DNA of 64,000 nt from Starkeya sp. ORNL1 (lineage in GTDB: Bacteria > Pseudomonadota > Alphaproteobacteria > Rhizobiales > Xanthobacteraceae): contig NZ_CP048834.1 of the NCBI RefSeq assembly GCF_012971745.1, positions 5,651,001 through 5,715,000 on the forward strand. The letters are read 5' to 3'. The translations under genes and the position numbers were made by a program. Shown here piece by piece: positions 43,298 to 52,381 of this stretch; positions within the stretch are counted from its first letter, which is position 1; each line of letters starts with the position of its first letter. The notes under the pieces are model-generated. The model made no database searches, was not told the DNA's origin, and saw nothing but the letters and a program-made list of their open reading frames with translations.

Positions 43298-44354
43298 TAC
43301 CCGCACGGCGTCGACCCGCATCGCGCTCAACGACCCGCACGGCGTGCTGCACAGGCTCTGCACCCATTTCGCCGAGCACGGCGCCGTGACGATGACCGAG
43401 CACGGCGGGCGGATCGAGACCGAGTTCGGCTATGCCACTCTCGTGCCCGAGACGGGCGCACTGCGGATCGAGGCTGGCGGCACCAACGACACCGCGCTCT
43501 ATGTGGTGAAGATGTCGGTCTCCGAGCACGTCTTCCTGCTGGCCGGCGAGGAGGTCGCGGCGTTCACCTGGAGCGGCGACGGCTCGGATCAGCTTCGCAT
43601 CCCGTTCTTCCGCGAGATGACGGTGCGCCGGGCCTGCAATGTGACGCCGCTGATGCGCCGCGTGACACTGACGGGCGAGGATGTGGCACATTTCGAAACC
43701 GGCGGGCTGCATGTCCGCGTACTCATTCCGCCGGCTGGACGCGAGCCGCGCTGGCCCGAAGCTGCGCCTGACGGGCGCACGCTATGGCCGAAGGGCGAGG
43801 ACGAACTCACGGCGCGGGTCTATACGATCCGCCGCATCGATCATGCCTGCCGCGAGGTCGATATCGACATCGTGCTGCACGGTGACGAAGCTGCGCCCGG
43901 CTCCCATTGGGCGTCGACTGCCGCACCCGGCGACCGGGTCGGGCTCATGGGGCCTGGCGGTGGCGAAATCGCGAAGGCGAAACGCTATGTGCTCGCCGGC
44001 GACGAGACGGCGCTTCCCGCCATTGCGCGCATCACCGAAGGCTTGCCGGCCACCGTCCAGGCAACCGCGTTCATCGAGATTGCCAACGCCGCCGAGGAGC
44101 AGCCGCTCGCGTCCGCCGCGCGGCTCGAGACGGTCTGGCTGCACCGCAACGGTGCCGCGCCGGGCACGACACGCCATGTCGAGGCCGCGCTGCGCGGAGC
44201 GGACTGGTCCGATAGCGACGACGTTTTCGTATTCGTCGGCTGCGAACAGGCGGCAGCGCGCAACATCCGCAGCTTCCTCCAGAAGGAACGCGGCCTGGCA
44301 AAAAAGAACGTCCTCGTCGCCGCCTATTGGAACCGTGGCTGCCAACAGGAGTGA
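43290..44354 (+). CDS. Siderophore-interacting protein (FAD-linked ferric reductase)
   Basis: A 354-aa protein. After an N-terminal DUF2218-like domain of about 95 residues, a siderophore-interacting FAD-binding domain follows (about 110-235, TARVYTIRRID) and then a C-terminal reductase domain (LAGDETALPAIARI, VFVGCEQAAARNI, AAYWNRGCQQE). Such proteins reduce ferric siderophores in the cytoplasm to free the iron. GGAG nine bases before 43290 supports this start over the ATG at 43275. It is the last gene of the uptake operon. Confidence 0.9.
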   Translation: MADTRTASTRIALNDPHGVLHRLCTHFAEHGAVTMTEHGGRIETEFGYATLVPETGALRIEAGGTNDTALYVVKMSVSEHVFLLAGEEVAAFTWSGDGSDQLRIPFFREMTVRRACNVTPLMRRVTLTGEDVAHFETGGLHVRVLIPPAGREPRWPEAAPDGRTLWPKGEDELTARVYTIRRIDHACREVDIDIVLHGDEAAPGSHWASTAAPGDRVGLMGPGGGEIAKAKRYVLAGDETALPAIARITEGLPATVQATAFIEIANAAEEQPLASAARLETVWLHRNGAAPGTTRHVEAALRGADWSDSDDVFVFVGCEQAAARNIRSFLQKERGLAKKNVLVAAYWNRGCQQE

Positions 44355-44474
44355 GACGAGTGAGCCACTCTGCCGGCTCCCGAGGTCGGGCGCCTGCGGG
44401 TACTATGCGAAGATATCTTTGACATCATGCGCGGCGAGCGGCAGCTTGCTCTGCCCAATAGCGCGGGTATTGCC

Positions 44475-45851
44475 ATGAGCGTTACCTTCGACGCGATCAT
44501 CATCGGTGCCGGGCAGGCCGGGCCATCGCTTGCCGGCCGCCTCGCCGACGCCGGCATGAGCGTCGCCATCGTCGAGCGCAAGTTCTTTGGCGGCACCTGT
44601 GTCAACACCGGCTGCAAGCCGACCAAGACACTGGTGGCAAGCGCCTATGCGGCCCGCATGGCCGCCCGCGCGGCGGAGTATGGCGTAGTCATCGATGGGC
44701 CGCCGCGCATCGACATGGCGCGCGTGAAGGCGCGTGCCGGCAAGGTGATCACCGACTCGCGCCAGGGGATCGAGAGCTGGCTGGGCGGCATGGCAAATTG
44801 TACCGTGCTGCGCGGCCATGCCCGCTTCGAGGGACCGGACAGGCTCCGGGTCGGCGACGAGATGCTCACCGCGCCGCGCATTTTCCTCAATGTCGGCGGG
44901 CGCGCCGCGGTGCCGGACATGCCCGGCGTCGACACCGTGCCGTTCCTGACCAACAGCAACATGGTCGAACTCGACCATCTGCCGAAGCATCTCGTGGTGA
45001 TCGGCGGCAGCTATATCGGGCTCGAATTCGCGCAGATGTATCGCCGCTTCGGCGCCGATGTCACGGTCGTGGAGATGAATGACCGCCTGGTCTCGCGCGA
45101 GGACGAGGATGTCTCGGCAGCGATCGCCGACATATTGGCGGCGGAAGGCGTCGGCATCCGCGTTGGTGCCAAGTGCATCCGGCTCGCACCGCATGGCGAA
45201 GGGGTGGCGGTCGCGGTCGACTGCGTGAGCGGCGCGCCGGAGATCGTGGGATCGCACGTCCTGCTGGCGGTCGGTCGCCGGCCCAATACCGACGATCTCG
45301 GCCTGGAGATCGCCGGCGTCGAGACCGATGCGCGCGGCTACATCAAGGTCGACGACCACCTCGCCACCAATGTGCCCGGCATCTGGGCGATGGGCGATTG
45401 CAACGGCCGCGGCGCCTTCACCCACACCGCCTATAACGACTTCGAGATCGTCGCTGCCAATCTGCTCGACGGGCAGGACTGGAAGCTGAGCGAGCGCGTG
45501 CCCGGCTACGCGCTCTATACCGATCCGCCGCTCGGGCGGGTCGGCATGACGGAGACGGCGGCGCGCGCCACCGGTCGCCCCTTGCTCATCGGCAAGCGAC
45601 TGATGACGCGGGTCGGCCGCGCGGTGGAGAAAGGCGAGACGCAGGGCTTCATGAAAGTTGCCGTCGACGCCGAGACCAAGCGGATCCTTGGCGCCGCGAT
45701 CCTCGGCACTGGCGGCGACGAGGCGATCCACGGCATCCTGGACATGATGAATGCCGGCGCACCGTACACGACGCTGCAGCGCGCCGTGCCGATCCACCCG
45801 ACCGTCTCCGAGCTCATCCCCACCATGCTGGGTGAGATGAAGCCGGGCTAG
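44475..45851 (+). CDS. Pyridine nucleotide-disulfide oxidoreductase (mercuric reductase/lipoamide dehydrogenase-like)
   Basis: A 458-aa flavoprotein. FAD binding is shown by IIIGAGQAGPSLA, the redox disulfide by GGTCVNTGCKPTK (Cys42, Cys47), NAD(P) binding by VVIGGSYIGLEFAQ and the C-terminal base by VPIHPTVSEL. No mer genes or 2-oxoacid dehydrogenase genes are near, and the N-terminal MerA metal domain is absent. It probably reduces another disulfide or metal. The start at 44475 begins the Rossmann strand directly. An ATG at 44427 is also in frame. Confidence 0.87.
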   Translation: MSVTFDAIIIGAGQAGPSLAGRLADAGMSVAIVERKFFGGTCVNTGCKPTKTLVASAYAARMAARAAEYGVVIDGPPRIDMARVKARAGKVITDSRQGIESWLGGMANCTVLRGHARFEGPDRLRVGDEMLTAPRIFLNVGGRAAVPDMPGVDTVPFLTNSNMVELDHLPKHLVVIGGSYIGLEFAQMYRRFGADVTVVEMNDRLVSREDEDVSAAIADILAAEGVGIRVGAKCIRLAPHGEGVAVAVDCVSGAPEIVGSHVLLAVGRRPNTDDLGLEIAGVETDARGYIKVDDHLATNVPGIWAMGDCNGRGAFTHTAYNDFEIVAANLLDGQDWKLSERVPGYALYTDPPLGRVGMTETAARATGRPLLIGKRLMTRVGRAVEKGETQGFMKVAVDAETKRILGAAILGTGGDEAIHGILDMMNAGAPYTTLQRAVPIHPTVSELIPTMLGEMKPG

Positions 45852-45917
45852 GCTCCTTGCGGTTGGTCTGCCTCCATTGCGATCTCCAGCGGATCTTTCC
45901 AGCGGTTCCGGGCGTCT

Positions 45918-46367
45918 TCAGCCGTCCAGATAAGCCTCGGTAAAGCTTTCCGAGGCGATGTAGCCGAGGACCGAGCGCAGCTCGGCGGCGCGCTCATTGC
46001 CAAGCGTCGACTCGAAGCGGCGCTGCGCACCGAGCCAGAGCCGCCGCGCGTGGTTGAACTTCGCCATACCCGCTTCGGTCAGCAGCGCGCGCTTGGCGCG
46101 CCGGTCGTGCGGGTCGGCGGTGATGGTGACGAGGCCATCGCGGGCGAGCGGTTTCAGCGTATGGCCCAGGGCGGAGAGGTCCATCACCAGGGCACCCGCC
46201 AATTGGCGCAAGGTCGGCCCTTCCAGGGCGACGATTTCTGCCAGCAGCGCGAATTGCGTCGCGCGCAGGCCGCTCGGCGCAATGGCCGCGTCATAGAACT
46301 GACCGAGCCGGCGTGTCGCCTTGCGGAGCACGGCATTGTTACAGAGGTTGGGATCGACAGCCGCCAC
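45918..46367 (-). CDS. MarR family transcriptional regulator
   Basis: A 149-aa winged-helix repressor. It has the MarR core: LRATQFALLAEIVALEGPTL, LAGALVMDLSALGHTLKPL, then ITADPHDRRAKRALLTEAG (the DxRxxR wing). I place the start at the GTG at 46367, preceded by GAGGAG eight bases away on its strand. An ATG at 46496 would add an unlikely extension. It diverges from the 2Fe-2S oxidoreductase gene, and a palindrome sits in that promoter. Confidence 0.87.
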   Translation of the reverse strand: MAAVDPNLCNNAVLRKATRRLGQFYDAAIAPSGLRATQFALLAEIVALEGPTLRQLAGALVMDLSALGHTLKPLARDGLVTITADPHDRRAKRALLTEAGMAKFNHARRLWLGAQRRFESTLGNERAAELRSVLGYIASESFTEAYLDG

Positions 46368-46452
46368 GGCCGGTGCTCCTCTCGGACGATGCTGTCGCAG
46401 ACAGGCAGCACACCACCTTTGTCTGAAAGCACGGTGCCATCGGGGCGTTAGC

Positions 46453-46476
46453 TTGACAAGATAGTGGCATATGCCA
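46453..46476 (+). promoter_or_regulatory. Promoter -35 box with overlapping MarR-type palindrome
   Basis: A perfect -35 box TTGACA (46453-46458) is followed by the perfect 12-bp palindrome TGGCATATGCCA (46465-46476) in the spacer. The -10 region is weak. This is the usual site for MarR repression, and the divergent MarR gene is the likely repressor of iorAB. Confidence 0.55.
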
Positions 46477-46610
46477 TCGTAGCTGGAAATATTCAAATCT
46501 ACGGCTGGCCAGAGCAGTGCGTGGCGCTATCTCGCCAGCAGGCTTTCACGCTCCATTGCGCCTCGCTACGGGCTCAGGCCGGAGGCGCGCCCAACCCATG
46601 GGAGAACCGG

Positions 46611-47063
46611 ATGGCAACCCTCAACATCAACGGACAGGACCATAATTTCGACGTCCCGGCCGACATGCCCTTGCTGTGGGTGCTGCGCGACGTCGCCGGC
46701 CTGACCGGCACGAAGTTCGGCTGCGGCGCCGGGCTGTGCGGCGCCTGCACCGTCCACCTCGACGGGGAGGCAGTGCGTTCCTGCCAGACCGCGGTGAGCG
46801 ATGCCGTCGGGCACAAGATCGCGACCATCGAGACCGTCGGCGCGACCCCGCAGGGTGCGGCGATCCAGAAGGCATGGCTGGACCTCGAAGTGGTGCAGTG
46901 CGGCTATTGCCAGTCCGGCCAGATCATGTCGGCGACGGCGCTGCTGAAAGCCAATCCGAAGCCCTCGGACAGCGATATCGATGACGCCATGAGCGGCAAT
47001 ATCTGTCGCTGCGGGACCTATCGGCGGATCCGCGCCGCCATCAAGCAAGCTTCGGCAGCGTGA
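46611..47063 (+). CDS. iorA: 2Fe-2S subunit of an isoquinoline 1-oxidoreductase-like molybdenum hydroxylase
   Basis: A 150-aa small subunit with two 2Fe-2S clusters: Cys38, Cys43, Cys46 and Cys58 in the plant-type motif, and Cys97, Cys100, Cys132 and Cys134 in the CGYCQSGQ and CRCGTY motifs. It carries electrons from the large molybdopterin subunit. GGGAGAACCGG precedes the ATG. The partner gene begins eleven bases after its stop. No FAD subunit is present, as in the IorAB type. Confidence 0.92.
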   Translation: MATLNINGQDHNFDVPADMPLLWVLRDVAGLTGTKFGCGAGLCGACTVHLDGEAVRSCQTAVSDAVGHKIATIETVGATPQGAAIQKAWLDLEVVQCGYCQSGQIMSATALLKANPKPSDSDIDDAMSGNICRCGTYRRIRAAIKQASAA

Positions 47064-47073
47064 GGGGGCGGCA

Positions 47074-49236
47074 ATGACCAAGATCGTGAAACAGGACGAA
47101 TTCCGCCTCGACCGTCGCTCCTTCATCGCCGGCGGCACGGCGCTGGTGGTGGCGGCTTCACTGCCGTTCGGCGGGCGCATGGCGCAGGCCGCGGGCGAAG
47201 CGAGCTTCGAACCCAACGCCTTCATCCGCATCGGCACCGACGGGCGCATCGCGCTGGTGATGCGCGACGCGGAGATGGGGCAGGGCATCTGGACCGGTGC
47301 CTCCATGCTGCTCGCCGAGGAACTAGATGTCGGGCTCGACCAGGTGACGCCGGAGGCCTCGCCGCCCAATGACAAGCTCTATGCCAATCCGCTCATCGGC
47401 TTCCAGGCGACCGGCGGGTCCACCTCGATCCGCGGCGATTGGGAGAGCCTGCGCAAAGCCGCGGCGATCGCCCGGCTCGCTCTGGTGCAGGCTGCCGCCA
47501 AGCAATGGAACGTCAATGCCGCCGATTGCAAGGTCGATCGCGGGACGGTGACGCACGCCGCCTCCGGGCGCAGCGCGCCCTATGCCTCGCTGGTCGCGGC
47601 CGCGGCTGCGGCGCCACTGCCGACCGATGCTCCGCTGAAGGATCGCGCGGACTGGAAGCTGATCGGCACGCCGCAGAAGCGGGTCGACACCCGGCACAAG
47701 GTCGATGGCGGGGTGACTTACGGCATCGACGTGAAGCTGCCCGGCATGAAGATCGGCGCCGTGGCGCGCTGTCCGGTGCTCGGCGGCAAGCTGGTCTCGG
47801 TCGACGAGGCGCCCGCGATGAAAATACCGGGCGTGCGCGCGGTGTTGAAGATCGACGACGCGGTAGCGGTGGTCGGTGACCATTTCTGGGCCGCCAAGCA
47901 AGGCGTCGACGCGCTCGACATCAAATGGGACCTCGGCCCCAATGCGAAGCTGACCCAGGCCGACATCGTGCGCGGCCATGAGGAGGCCTCGCATGGCGAC
48001 GGCATCGTCGCGCGCGAGGAGGGCGATCCCGTCGCCGCCATTGCCGGCGCGGCGACCAAGCTCGAGGCGGTCTATCAACTGCCCTTCCTCGCCCATGCGC
48101 CGATGGAGCCGGTCAATTGCACTGTCCATGTGCGGCCTGACGGCGTCGAGGTGTGGGTCGGCACGCAGGTACCGACCCGTTGCCAGTCCGCCGCGGCGGA
48201 GGCCACCGGCCAGCCGGTGGACAAGGTGAAGGTGTACAATCATCTGATCGGCGGTGGCTTCGGCCGTCGGCTCGAATGGGAGTACGCCGGCATCGCCGCG
48301 TCTTTCGCCAAGCAGGTCGACTATCCGCTGAAGCTGATCTGGACCCGCGAGGAGGACATCCAGCACGATCGCTTCCGACCCTATTATTATGACCGGCTCT
48401 CCGCCGGCCTCGACAGCCAGGGCCGCCTAGTCGGCTGGACCCACAAGGTGACCGGTTCCAGCGTGCTGGCGCGCTGGGCGCCCCCCGGCATGCGCAAGAA
48501 CGGCATCGATCCCGATGCAGTCGAGTGCGCCGAAGAGACGCCCTACGACATGGATACGCTGCGGGTCTCCTGGGTTCGTCACGAGCCGCCCGGCGTCGTC
48601 ACCGCCTGGTGGCGCGGCGTCGGCCCGGCCCACAACATCTTCGTGGTGGAGAGCTTCATCGACGAACTGGCCAACGCGGCGAAGAAGGACCCGGTCGAGT
48701 TCCGCCGCGGCCTGCTGGCGAAGAACCCACGCGCCCGCGCGGTGCTCGATCTTGCGGCCGAGAAGTCCGGCTGGGGCTCGCCGCTGCCGAAGGGCATCGG
48801 GCGCGGCGTCATGGTGCAGAACGCCTTCGGCTCGTTCCTGTCGGTGGTGTGCGAGGCCGATGTCTCCAACGGCAGCGACATCAAGCTGCGCAAGCTGGTG
48901 GCGGCGATGGATTGCGGCCAGGCAATCAACCCCGACTCGGTGCGCGCGCAGCTCGAAGGCGGCCTGGTGTTCGGCCTCACCGCCGCGCTCTATGGCGAGA
49001 TCACCCTCGATCAGGGCCAGGTCGAGCAGGCCAATTTCGACACCTACCAGATGCTGCGCATGAACGAAGTGCCGCCGATCGAGGTGCACATCGTCAACAG
49101 CACTGAGACGCCCGGCGGCCTCGGCGAAACCGGTACGGCGGCGTCCTTCCCGGCGCTCGCCAACGCAGTGTTCGCCGCCACCGGCAAGCGCCTGCGCAAG
49201 CTTCCGCTCAAGCTCGATGAAGGCTCCAGCGGCTGA
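47074..49236 (+). CDS. iorB: Molybdopterin-binding large subunit of an isoquinoline 1-oxidoreductase-like enzyme
   Basis: A 720-aa subunit with a twin-arginine signal (DRRSFIAGG, Arg14-Arg15), so the enzyme is probably exported folded to the periplasm. The molybdenum cofactor motif GGGFGRR and the catalytic glutamate (Glu685 in GLGETGT) are both present. Enzymes of this class hydroxylate N-heteroaromatics or oxidise aldehydes, giving electrons to a cytochrome or quinone. The substrate is unknown. The XdhC-like maturation factor often found beside such genes is not in this window. Confidence 0.91.
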   Translation: MTKIVKQDEFRLDRRSFIAGGTALVVAASLPFGGRMAQAAGEASFEPNAFIRIGTDGRIALVMRDAEMGQGIWTGASMLLAEELDVGLDQVTPEASPPNDKLYANPLIGFQATGGSTSIRGDWESLRKAAAIARLALVQAAAKQWNVNAADCKVDRGTVTHAASGRSAPYASLVAAAAAAPLPTDAPLKDRADWKLIGTPQKRVDTRHKVDGGVTYGIDVKLPGMKIGAVARCPVLGGKLVSVDEAPAMKIPGVRAVLKIDDAVAVVGDHFWAAKQGVDALDIKWDLGPNAKLTQADIVRGHEEASHGDGIVAREEGDPVAAIAGAATKLEAVYQLPFLAHAPMEPVNCTVHVRPDGVEVWVGTQVPTRCQSAAAEATGQPVDKVKVYNHLIGGGFGRRLEWEYAGIAASFAKQVDYPLKLIWTREEDIQHDRFRPYYYDRLSAGLDSQGRLVGWTHKVTGSSVLARWAPPGMRKNGIDPDAVECAEETPYDMDTLRVSWVRHEPPGVVTAWWRGVGPAHNIFVVESFIDELANAAKKDPVEFRRGLLAKNPRARAVLDLAAEKSGWGSPLPKGIGRGVMVQNAFGSFLSVVCEADVSNGSDIKLRKLVAAMDCGQAINPDSVRAQLEGGLVFGLTAALYGEITLDQGQVEQANFDTYQMLRMNEVPPIEVHIVNSTETPGGLGETGTAASFPALANAVFAATGKRLRKLPLKLDEGSSG

Positions 49237-49253
49237 GGCTGCCAGTCAATTCG

Positions 49254-49340
49254 CGTCGTCTTCCCCGGGCTTGTCCCGGGGATCCACGTCCTTGACGAAG
49301 GAGCAACCGTGGATGGCCGGGCCAAGCCCGGCCATGACGT
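49254..49340. repeat. Dispersed palindromic repeat after iorB
   Basis: Two hairpins, CCCCGGG-CTTGT-CCCGGGG and ATGGCCGGGC-CA-AGCCCGGCCAT, are bounded by CGTCGTC and GATGACGT-like ends. The same unit, with few changes, is at 63321-63400, so it is a dispersed element of this genome. Confidence 0.75.
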
Positions 49341-49395
49341 GAGAGCATTTCATCAGCCACGGAAGATAGCTGTTGTCGGACCAGTCACTTTGCAT

Positions 49396-49413
49396 ATAGT
49401 CTACATAAACTAT
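49396..49413. promoter_or_regulatory. Inverted repeat ATAGT-N8-ACTAT upstream of the LLM monooxygenase
   Basis: An imperfectly spaced AT-rich inverted repeat ending 21 bp before the ATG at 49434. It may be an operator for the monooxygenase-transporter operon, but no regulator gene lies beside it. Confidence 0.35.
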
Positions 49414-49433
49414 GGAAAAATAGGCTGAGACAG

Positions 49434-50780
49434 ATGGTCGAAACCCCGCGGCAGATCCACTTGAACGCCTTCCTGCGCAATGTCGGCCAGCACGAAGCGG
49501 CCTGGAGGCTGCCGGAGACCGACACCAAGGCGGTCACCGACATCGGCCATTATCAGCGCCTCGCGCAGATTGCGGAGCAAGGCAAGCTCGATGCGATCTT
49601 CTTCGCCGACCACCCCGCGTTGAAGGATCGCTCCGAGGATCGCCCCTGGGATTCGCTCGATCCGTTCACGCTGATCACGGCGCTCTCCGGCGTCACCAGC
49701 CGGATCGGCCTCGTCGCCACCGGCTCGACCACCTATAACGACCCCTATGGCATCGCCCGCCGTTTCGCGACGCTCGACCATGTCAGCCGCGGGCGCGCCG
49801 CGTGGAATGTGGTGACCACCGCGAACGCTTCGGCCGCGGAGAATTTCGGCTTCGACCAGCATCCCGACCCCGATGCGCGCTATGCGCGCGCCGCCGAGTT
49901 CCTCGATGTTGCCTTCGCGCTCTGGGACAGCTGGGACGACGACGCCATCGTCGGCGACAAGGCGGGCGGGGTGTTCGTCGATCGCGACAAGATCCACCGC
50001 ATCGACCATGTCGGGCCACATTTCCGCGTTGCCGGGCCGCTGGAAATTCCGCGCTCGCCACCGGGCCGGCCAGTGATCTTCCAGGCGGGTTCCTCCGAGC
50101 CGGGCAAGGATCTGGCCGCCCGCTACGCCGACGCCATCTTCACTGCGCAGCCGACGATCGAGGAGGGGCAGGCCTTCTATGGCGACATCAAGGGCAGGGT
50201 GCGCGCCGTGGGGCGCGATCCGGCCACGGTGCTGATCCTGCCGGGCCTCTCCTTCTTCATCGGCGGCACCGAGGCGGAAGCCTTTGCGCTGCGCGAGCAA
50301 TTCGAGGACCTGACGCTGCCGACCTACGGCATCGCCCAGCTCTCCCGCGTCACCGGCCTCGACCTCAGCGGTTACGACCTCGACAGCCTGATCCGGATTC
50401 CGCCGCGGCCGGACCAGGCCAACCAGCGCAGCCGCCACGATCTGGTGCACCGCCTCACCAGCGCGGAGGATCTGACGCTTCGCCAGTTGCTGCGGCGCCT
50501 CAGTGCCGGGCGCGGTCACCGCATCGCCACCGGGACGCCGGAGCAGATCGCTGGAACCATCGTCGAATGGTTCGAGAACGGCGCCGCCGACGGTTTCAAC
50601 CTCATCCCGCCGGCCTTGCCGACATCGCTCTCCAGCTTCGTCGAGCAGGTCATCCCGCTGCTGCAGCGGCGCGGCCTGTTCCGCACCGACTACGAGGGCG
50701 CCACCTTGCGCGACCATCTCGGGCTGGAGCGCCCGGCGGTCGCGCGCCGCGCCGTCGCGCTTCCCAGCGCAGCCGAATAG
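49434..50780 (+). CDS. LLM-class FMN-dependent monooxygenase (NtaA/SnaA/DszA family)
   Basis: A 448-aa flavin-dependent monooxygenase of the NtaA/SnaA/DszA branch, with IHLNAFLRNVGQHEAAWR, FFADHPAL and VTTANASAAENFG as family landmarks. These enzymes use reduced FMN supplied by a separate reductase to oxidise sulfur- or nitrogen-bearing substrates. It is followed by an Ssu-type transporter (permease, ATPase, binding protein), which suggests use of an organosulfur compound as sulfur source. The flavin reductase is not in the operon. Confidence 0.88.
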   Translation: MVETPRQIHLNAFLRNVGQHEAAWRLPETDTKAVTDIGHYQRLAQIAEQGKLDAIFFADHPALKDRSEDRPWDSLDPFTLITALSGVTSRIGLVATGSTTYNDPYGIARRFATLDHVSRGRAAWNVVTTANASAAENFGFDQHPDPDARYARAAEFLDVAFALWDSWDDDAIVGDKAGGVFVDRDKIHRIDHVGPHFRVAGPLEIPRSPPGRPVIFQAGSSEPGKDLAARYADAIFTAQPTIEEGQAFYGDIKGRVRAVGRDPATVLILPGLSFFIGGTEAEAFALREQFEDLTLPTYGIAQLSRVTGLDLSGYDLDSLIRIPPRPDQANQRSRHDLVHRLTSAEDLTLRQLLRRLSAGRGHRIATGTPEQIAGTIVEWFENGAADGFNLIPPALPTSLSSFVEQVIPLLQRRGLFRTDYEGATLRDHLGLERPAVARRAVALPSAAE

Positions 50781-50794
50781 GCCGGGAGACGCAT

Positions 50795-51643
50795 ATGAGC
50801 CTGATCTCAACCTTAGGGCCGGCAAAGCCTGCCGTCCGGCATGTCGAAGCCGCGCCGGACGGCCAGTCCGTCAGCCTGCTGCCCAAGCCGCCGCTGCCGG
50901 CGCAACGGCTGCTCGGGCCGGCGCTGGTGCTGCTGCTGTGGTACGTCGCCTCGGGCGCCGGCTGGATCTCGCCGGCGAAGATGCCGGCGCCGGGCACGGT
51001 GGTGACGGCGCTGTTCGAAATGATCGGCAATGGGGCGCTTGCCAGCGATGTGCTCGCCTCGCTGCACCGGGCGGGGCTGGGGCTCGCCATCGGTATCGTC
51101 GGCGGTTTCTCGCTGGCGGTGATCGCGGGGCTGACGCGGCTGGGCGATGCGCTGATCGACGGCGTCGTGCAGGTCAAGCGCTCCATCCCCAACCTTGCTT
51201 TGATCCCGCTCTTCATCATCTGGCTCGGCATCGGCGAACCGATGAAGATCGCCATCATCGCGCTCGGCACGCTGGTGCCGATCTACATCAACACCCATGC
51301 GGCGCTGCGCGGAATCGACCGGCGCTTCGTCGAGCTCGGCCAGACGGTCGGCCTTTCGCACTACCGCTTCCTGCGCCACATCGTGTTCCCGGCCTCGCTG
51401 CCCGGCTTCTTCACCGGGCTGCGCATGGCGGTGACGCATTCCTGGACCGCGCTGGTGGTGGTCGAAACCATCAATGCCACCAGCGGCATCGGCTTCATGA
51501 TCACCCAGGCGCGCATCTATGGGCAGACCGACGTCGTGCTGGTCGGCCTGCTGCTTTATGGCGTGCTCGGCTTCAGCTCGGATGCGCTGGTCCGCGCCCT
51601 GGAACGGAGGGCCCTGTCATGGCGTCAGTCGCTCGCGCAGTGA
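50795..51643 (+). CDS. ssuC: ABC transporter permease (SsuC/TauC/NrtB type)
   Basis: A 282-aa inner-membrane protein with about six hydrophobic segments after a 40-residue cytoplasmic tail. The BPD EAA motif region reads FVELGQTVGLSHYRFLRHIVFP. GGGAGACGC precedes the ATG. Its last 25 bases overlap the ATPase start. Partner of the ATPase at 51619 and the binding protein at 52382. The substrate is probably a sulfonate-like compound by context. Confidence 0.88.
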   Translation: MSLISTLGPAKPAVRHVEAAPDGQSVSLLPKPPLPAQRLLGPALVLLLWYVASGAGWISPAKMPAPGTVVTALFEMIGNGALASDVLASLHRAGLGLAIGIVGGFSLAVIAGLTRLGDALIDGVVQVKRSIPNLALIPLFIIWLGIGEPMKIAIIALGTLVPIYINTHAALRGIDRRFVELGQTVGLSHYRFLRHIVFPASLPGFFTGLRMAVTHSWTALVVVETINATSGIGFMITQARIYGQTDVVLVGLLLYGVLGFSSDALVRALERRALSWRQSLAQ

Positions 51644-52356
51644 TCCCGCCCGCGGCGTCCGCCGCGGTGCGCATCGCCGGCCTTCGCCGCGGCTTCGACG
51701 GCCGCACCGTGCTCGCCGGTATCGACATCGAAGTTGCGAAGGGCGAGTTCGTCGCGCTGCTCGGGCGCAGCGGTTCGGGCAAGAGCACCATATTGCGCGC
51801 GGTCGCCGGGCTCGATGTCGATGCCGGGGTCGAGGGCAGCGGCACTATCGAGGTGCCGGCCCGCCGTGCCGTGCTGTTCCAGGATTCCCGGCTGCTGCCC
51901 TGGGCCCGCGTGATCGACAATGTGGTTCTCGGCTCCTATGAGCCGGATTCCTGGCGCCGCGCCAAAGCTGCGCTGGGCGAGGTCGGGCTCTCCGGCTATG
52001 AGCGCAAATGGCCGAAGACGCTGTCGGGCGGCGAACAGCAGCGCGTCGCGCTCGCCCGCTCGCTGGTGCGCGATCCCGAACTCATCCTTGCCGACGAGCC
52101 GTTCAGCGCGCTCGACGCGCTGACCCGGCTGCGCATGCAGCGCCTGCTGCTCCAGCTGTGCGAACGCCACGGCCCCGCCGTGCTGTTCGTCACCCACGAT
52201 GTCGAGGAAGCGCTCCGGCTCGCCGACCGCGTCATCGTCCTCGCCGACGGCCGGATCGTCCATGACCGGCCCATCATCGGCGTGCGGGACAGCGCGGCGC
52301 GCTTCGACGCAGCCCGAGACGAGATACTGGGGCGCCTCGGCGTCTCGCAGGATTGA
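51619..52356 (+). CDS. ssuB: ABC transporter ATP-binding protein (SsuB/TauB type)
   Basis: A 245-aa ATPase with Walker A GRSGSGKST, Q-loop LFQDSRLLPW (typical of SsuB/NrtD), signature LSGGEQQR, Walker B ILADEPFSALD and switch HDVEEALRLAD. It starts within the last codons of the permease gene, preceded by CGGAGGG. It energises the importer of the LLM monooxygenase operon. Confidence 0.91.
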   Translation: MASVARAVIPPAASAAVRIAGLRRGFDGRTVLAGIDIEVAKGEFVALLGRSGSGKSTILRAVAGLDVDAGVEGSGTIEVPARRAVLFQDSRLLPWARVIDNVVLGSYEPDSWRRAKAALGEVGLSGYERKWPKTLSGGEQQRVALARSLVRDPELILADEPFSALDALTRLRMQRLLLQLCERHGPAVLFVTHDVEEALRLADRVIVLADGRIVHDRPIIGVRDSAARFDAARDEILGRLGVSQD

Positions 52357-52381
52357 CCGTATTCATCAAGGCATTAGCACC

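Noticed and set aside
44475..45851. Mercuric reductase as a firm call
   Set aside because: The N-terminal metal-binding domain and the C-terminal cysteine pair of MerA are missing, and there is no merR or merT nearby.
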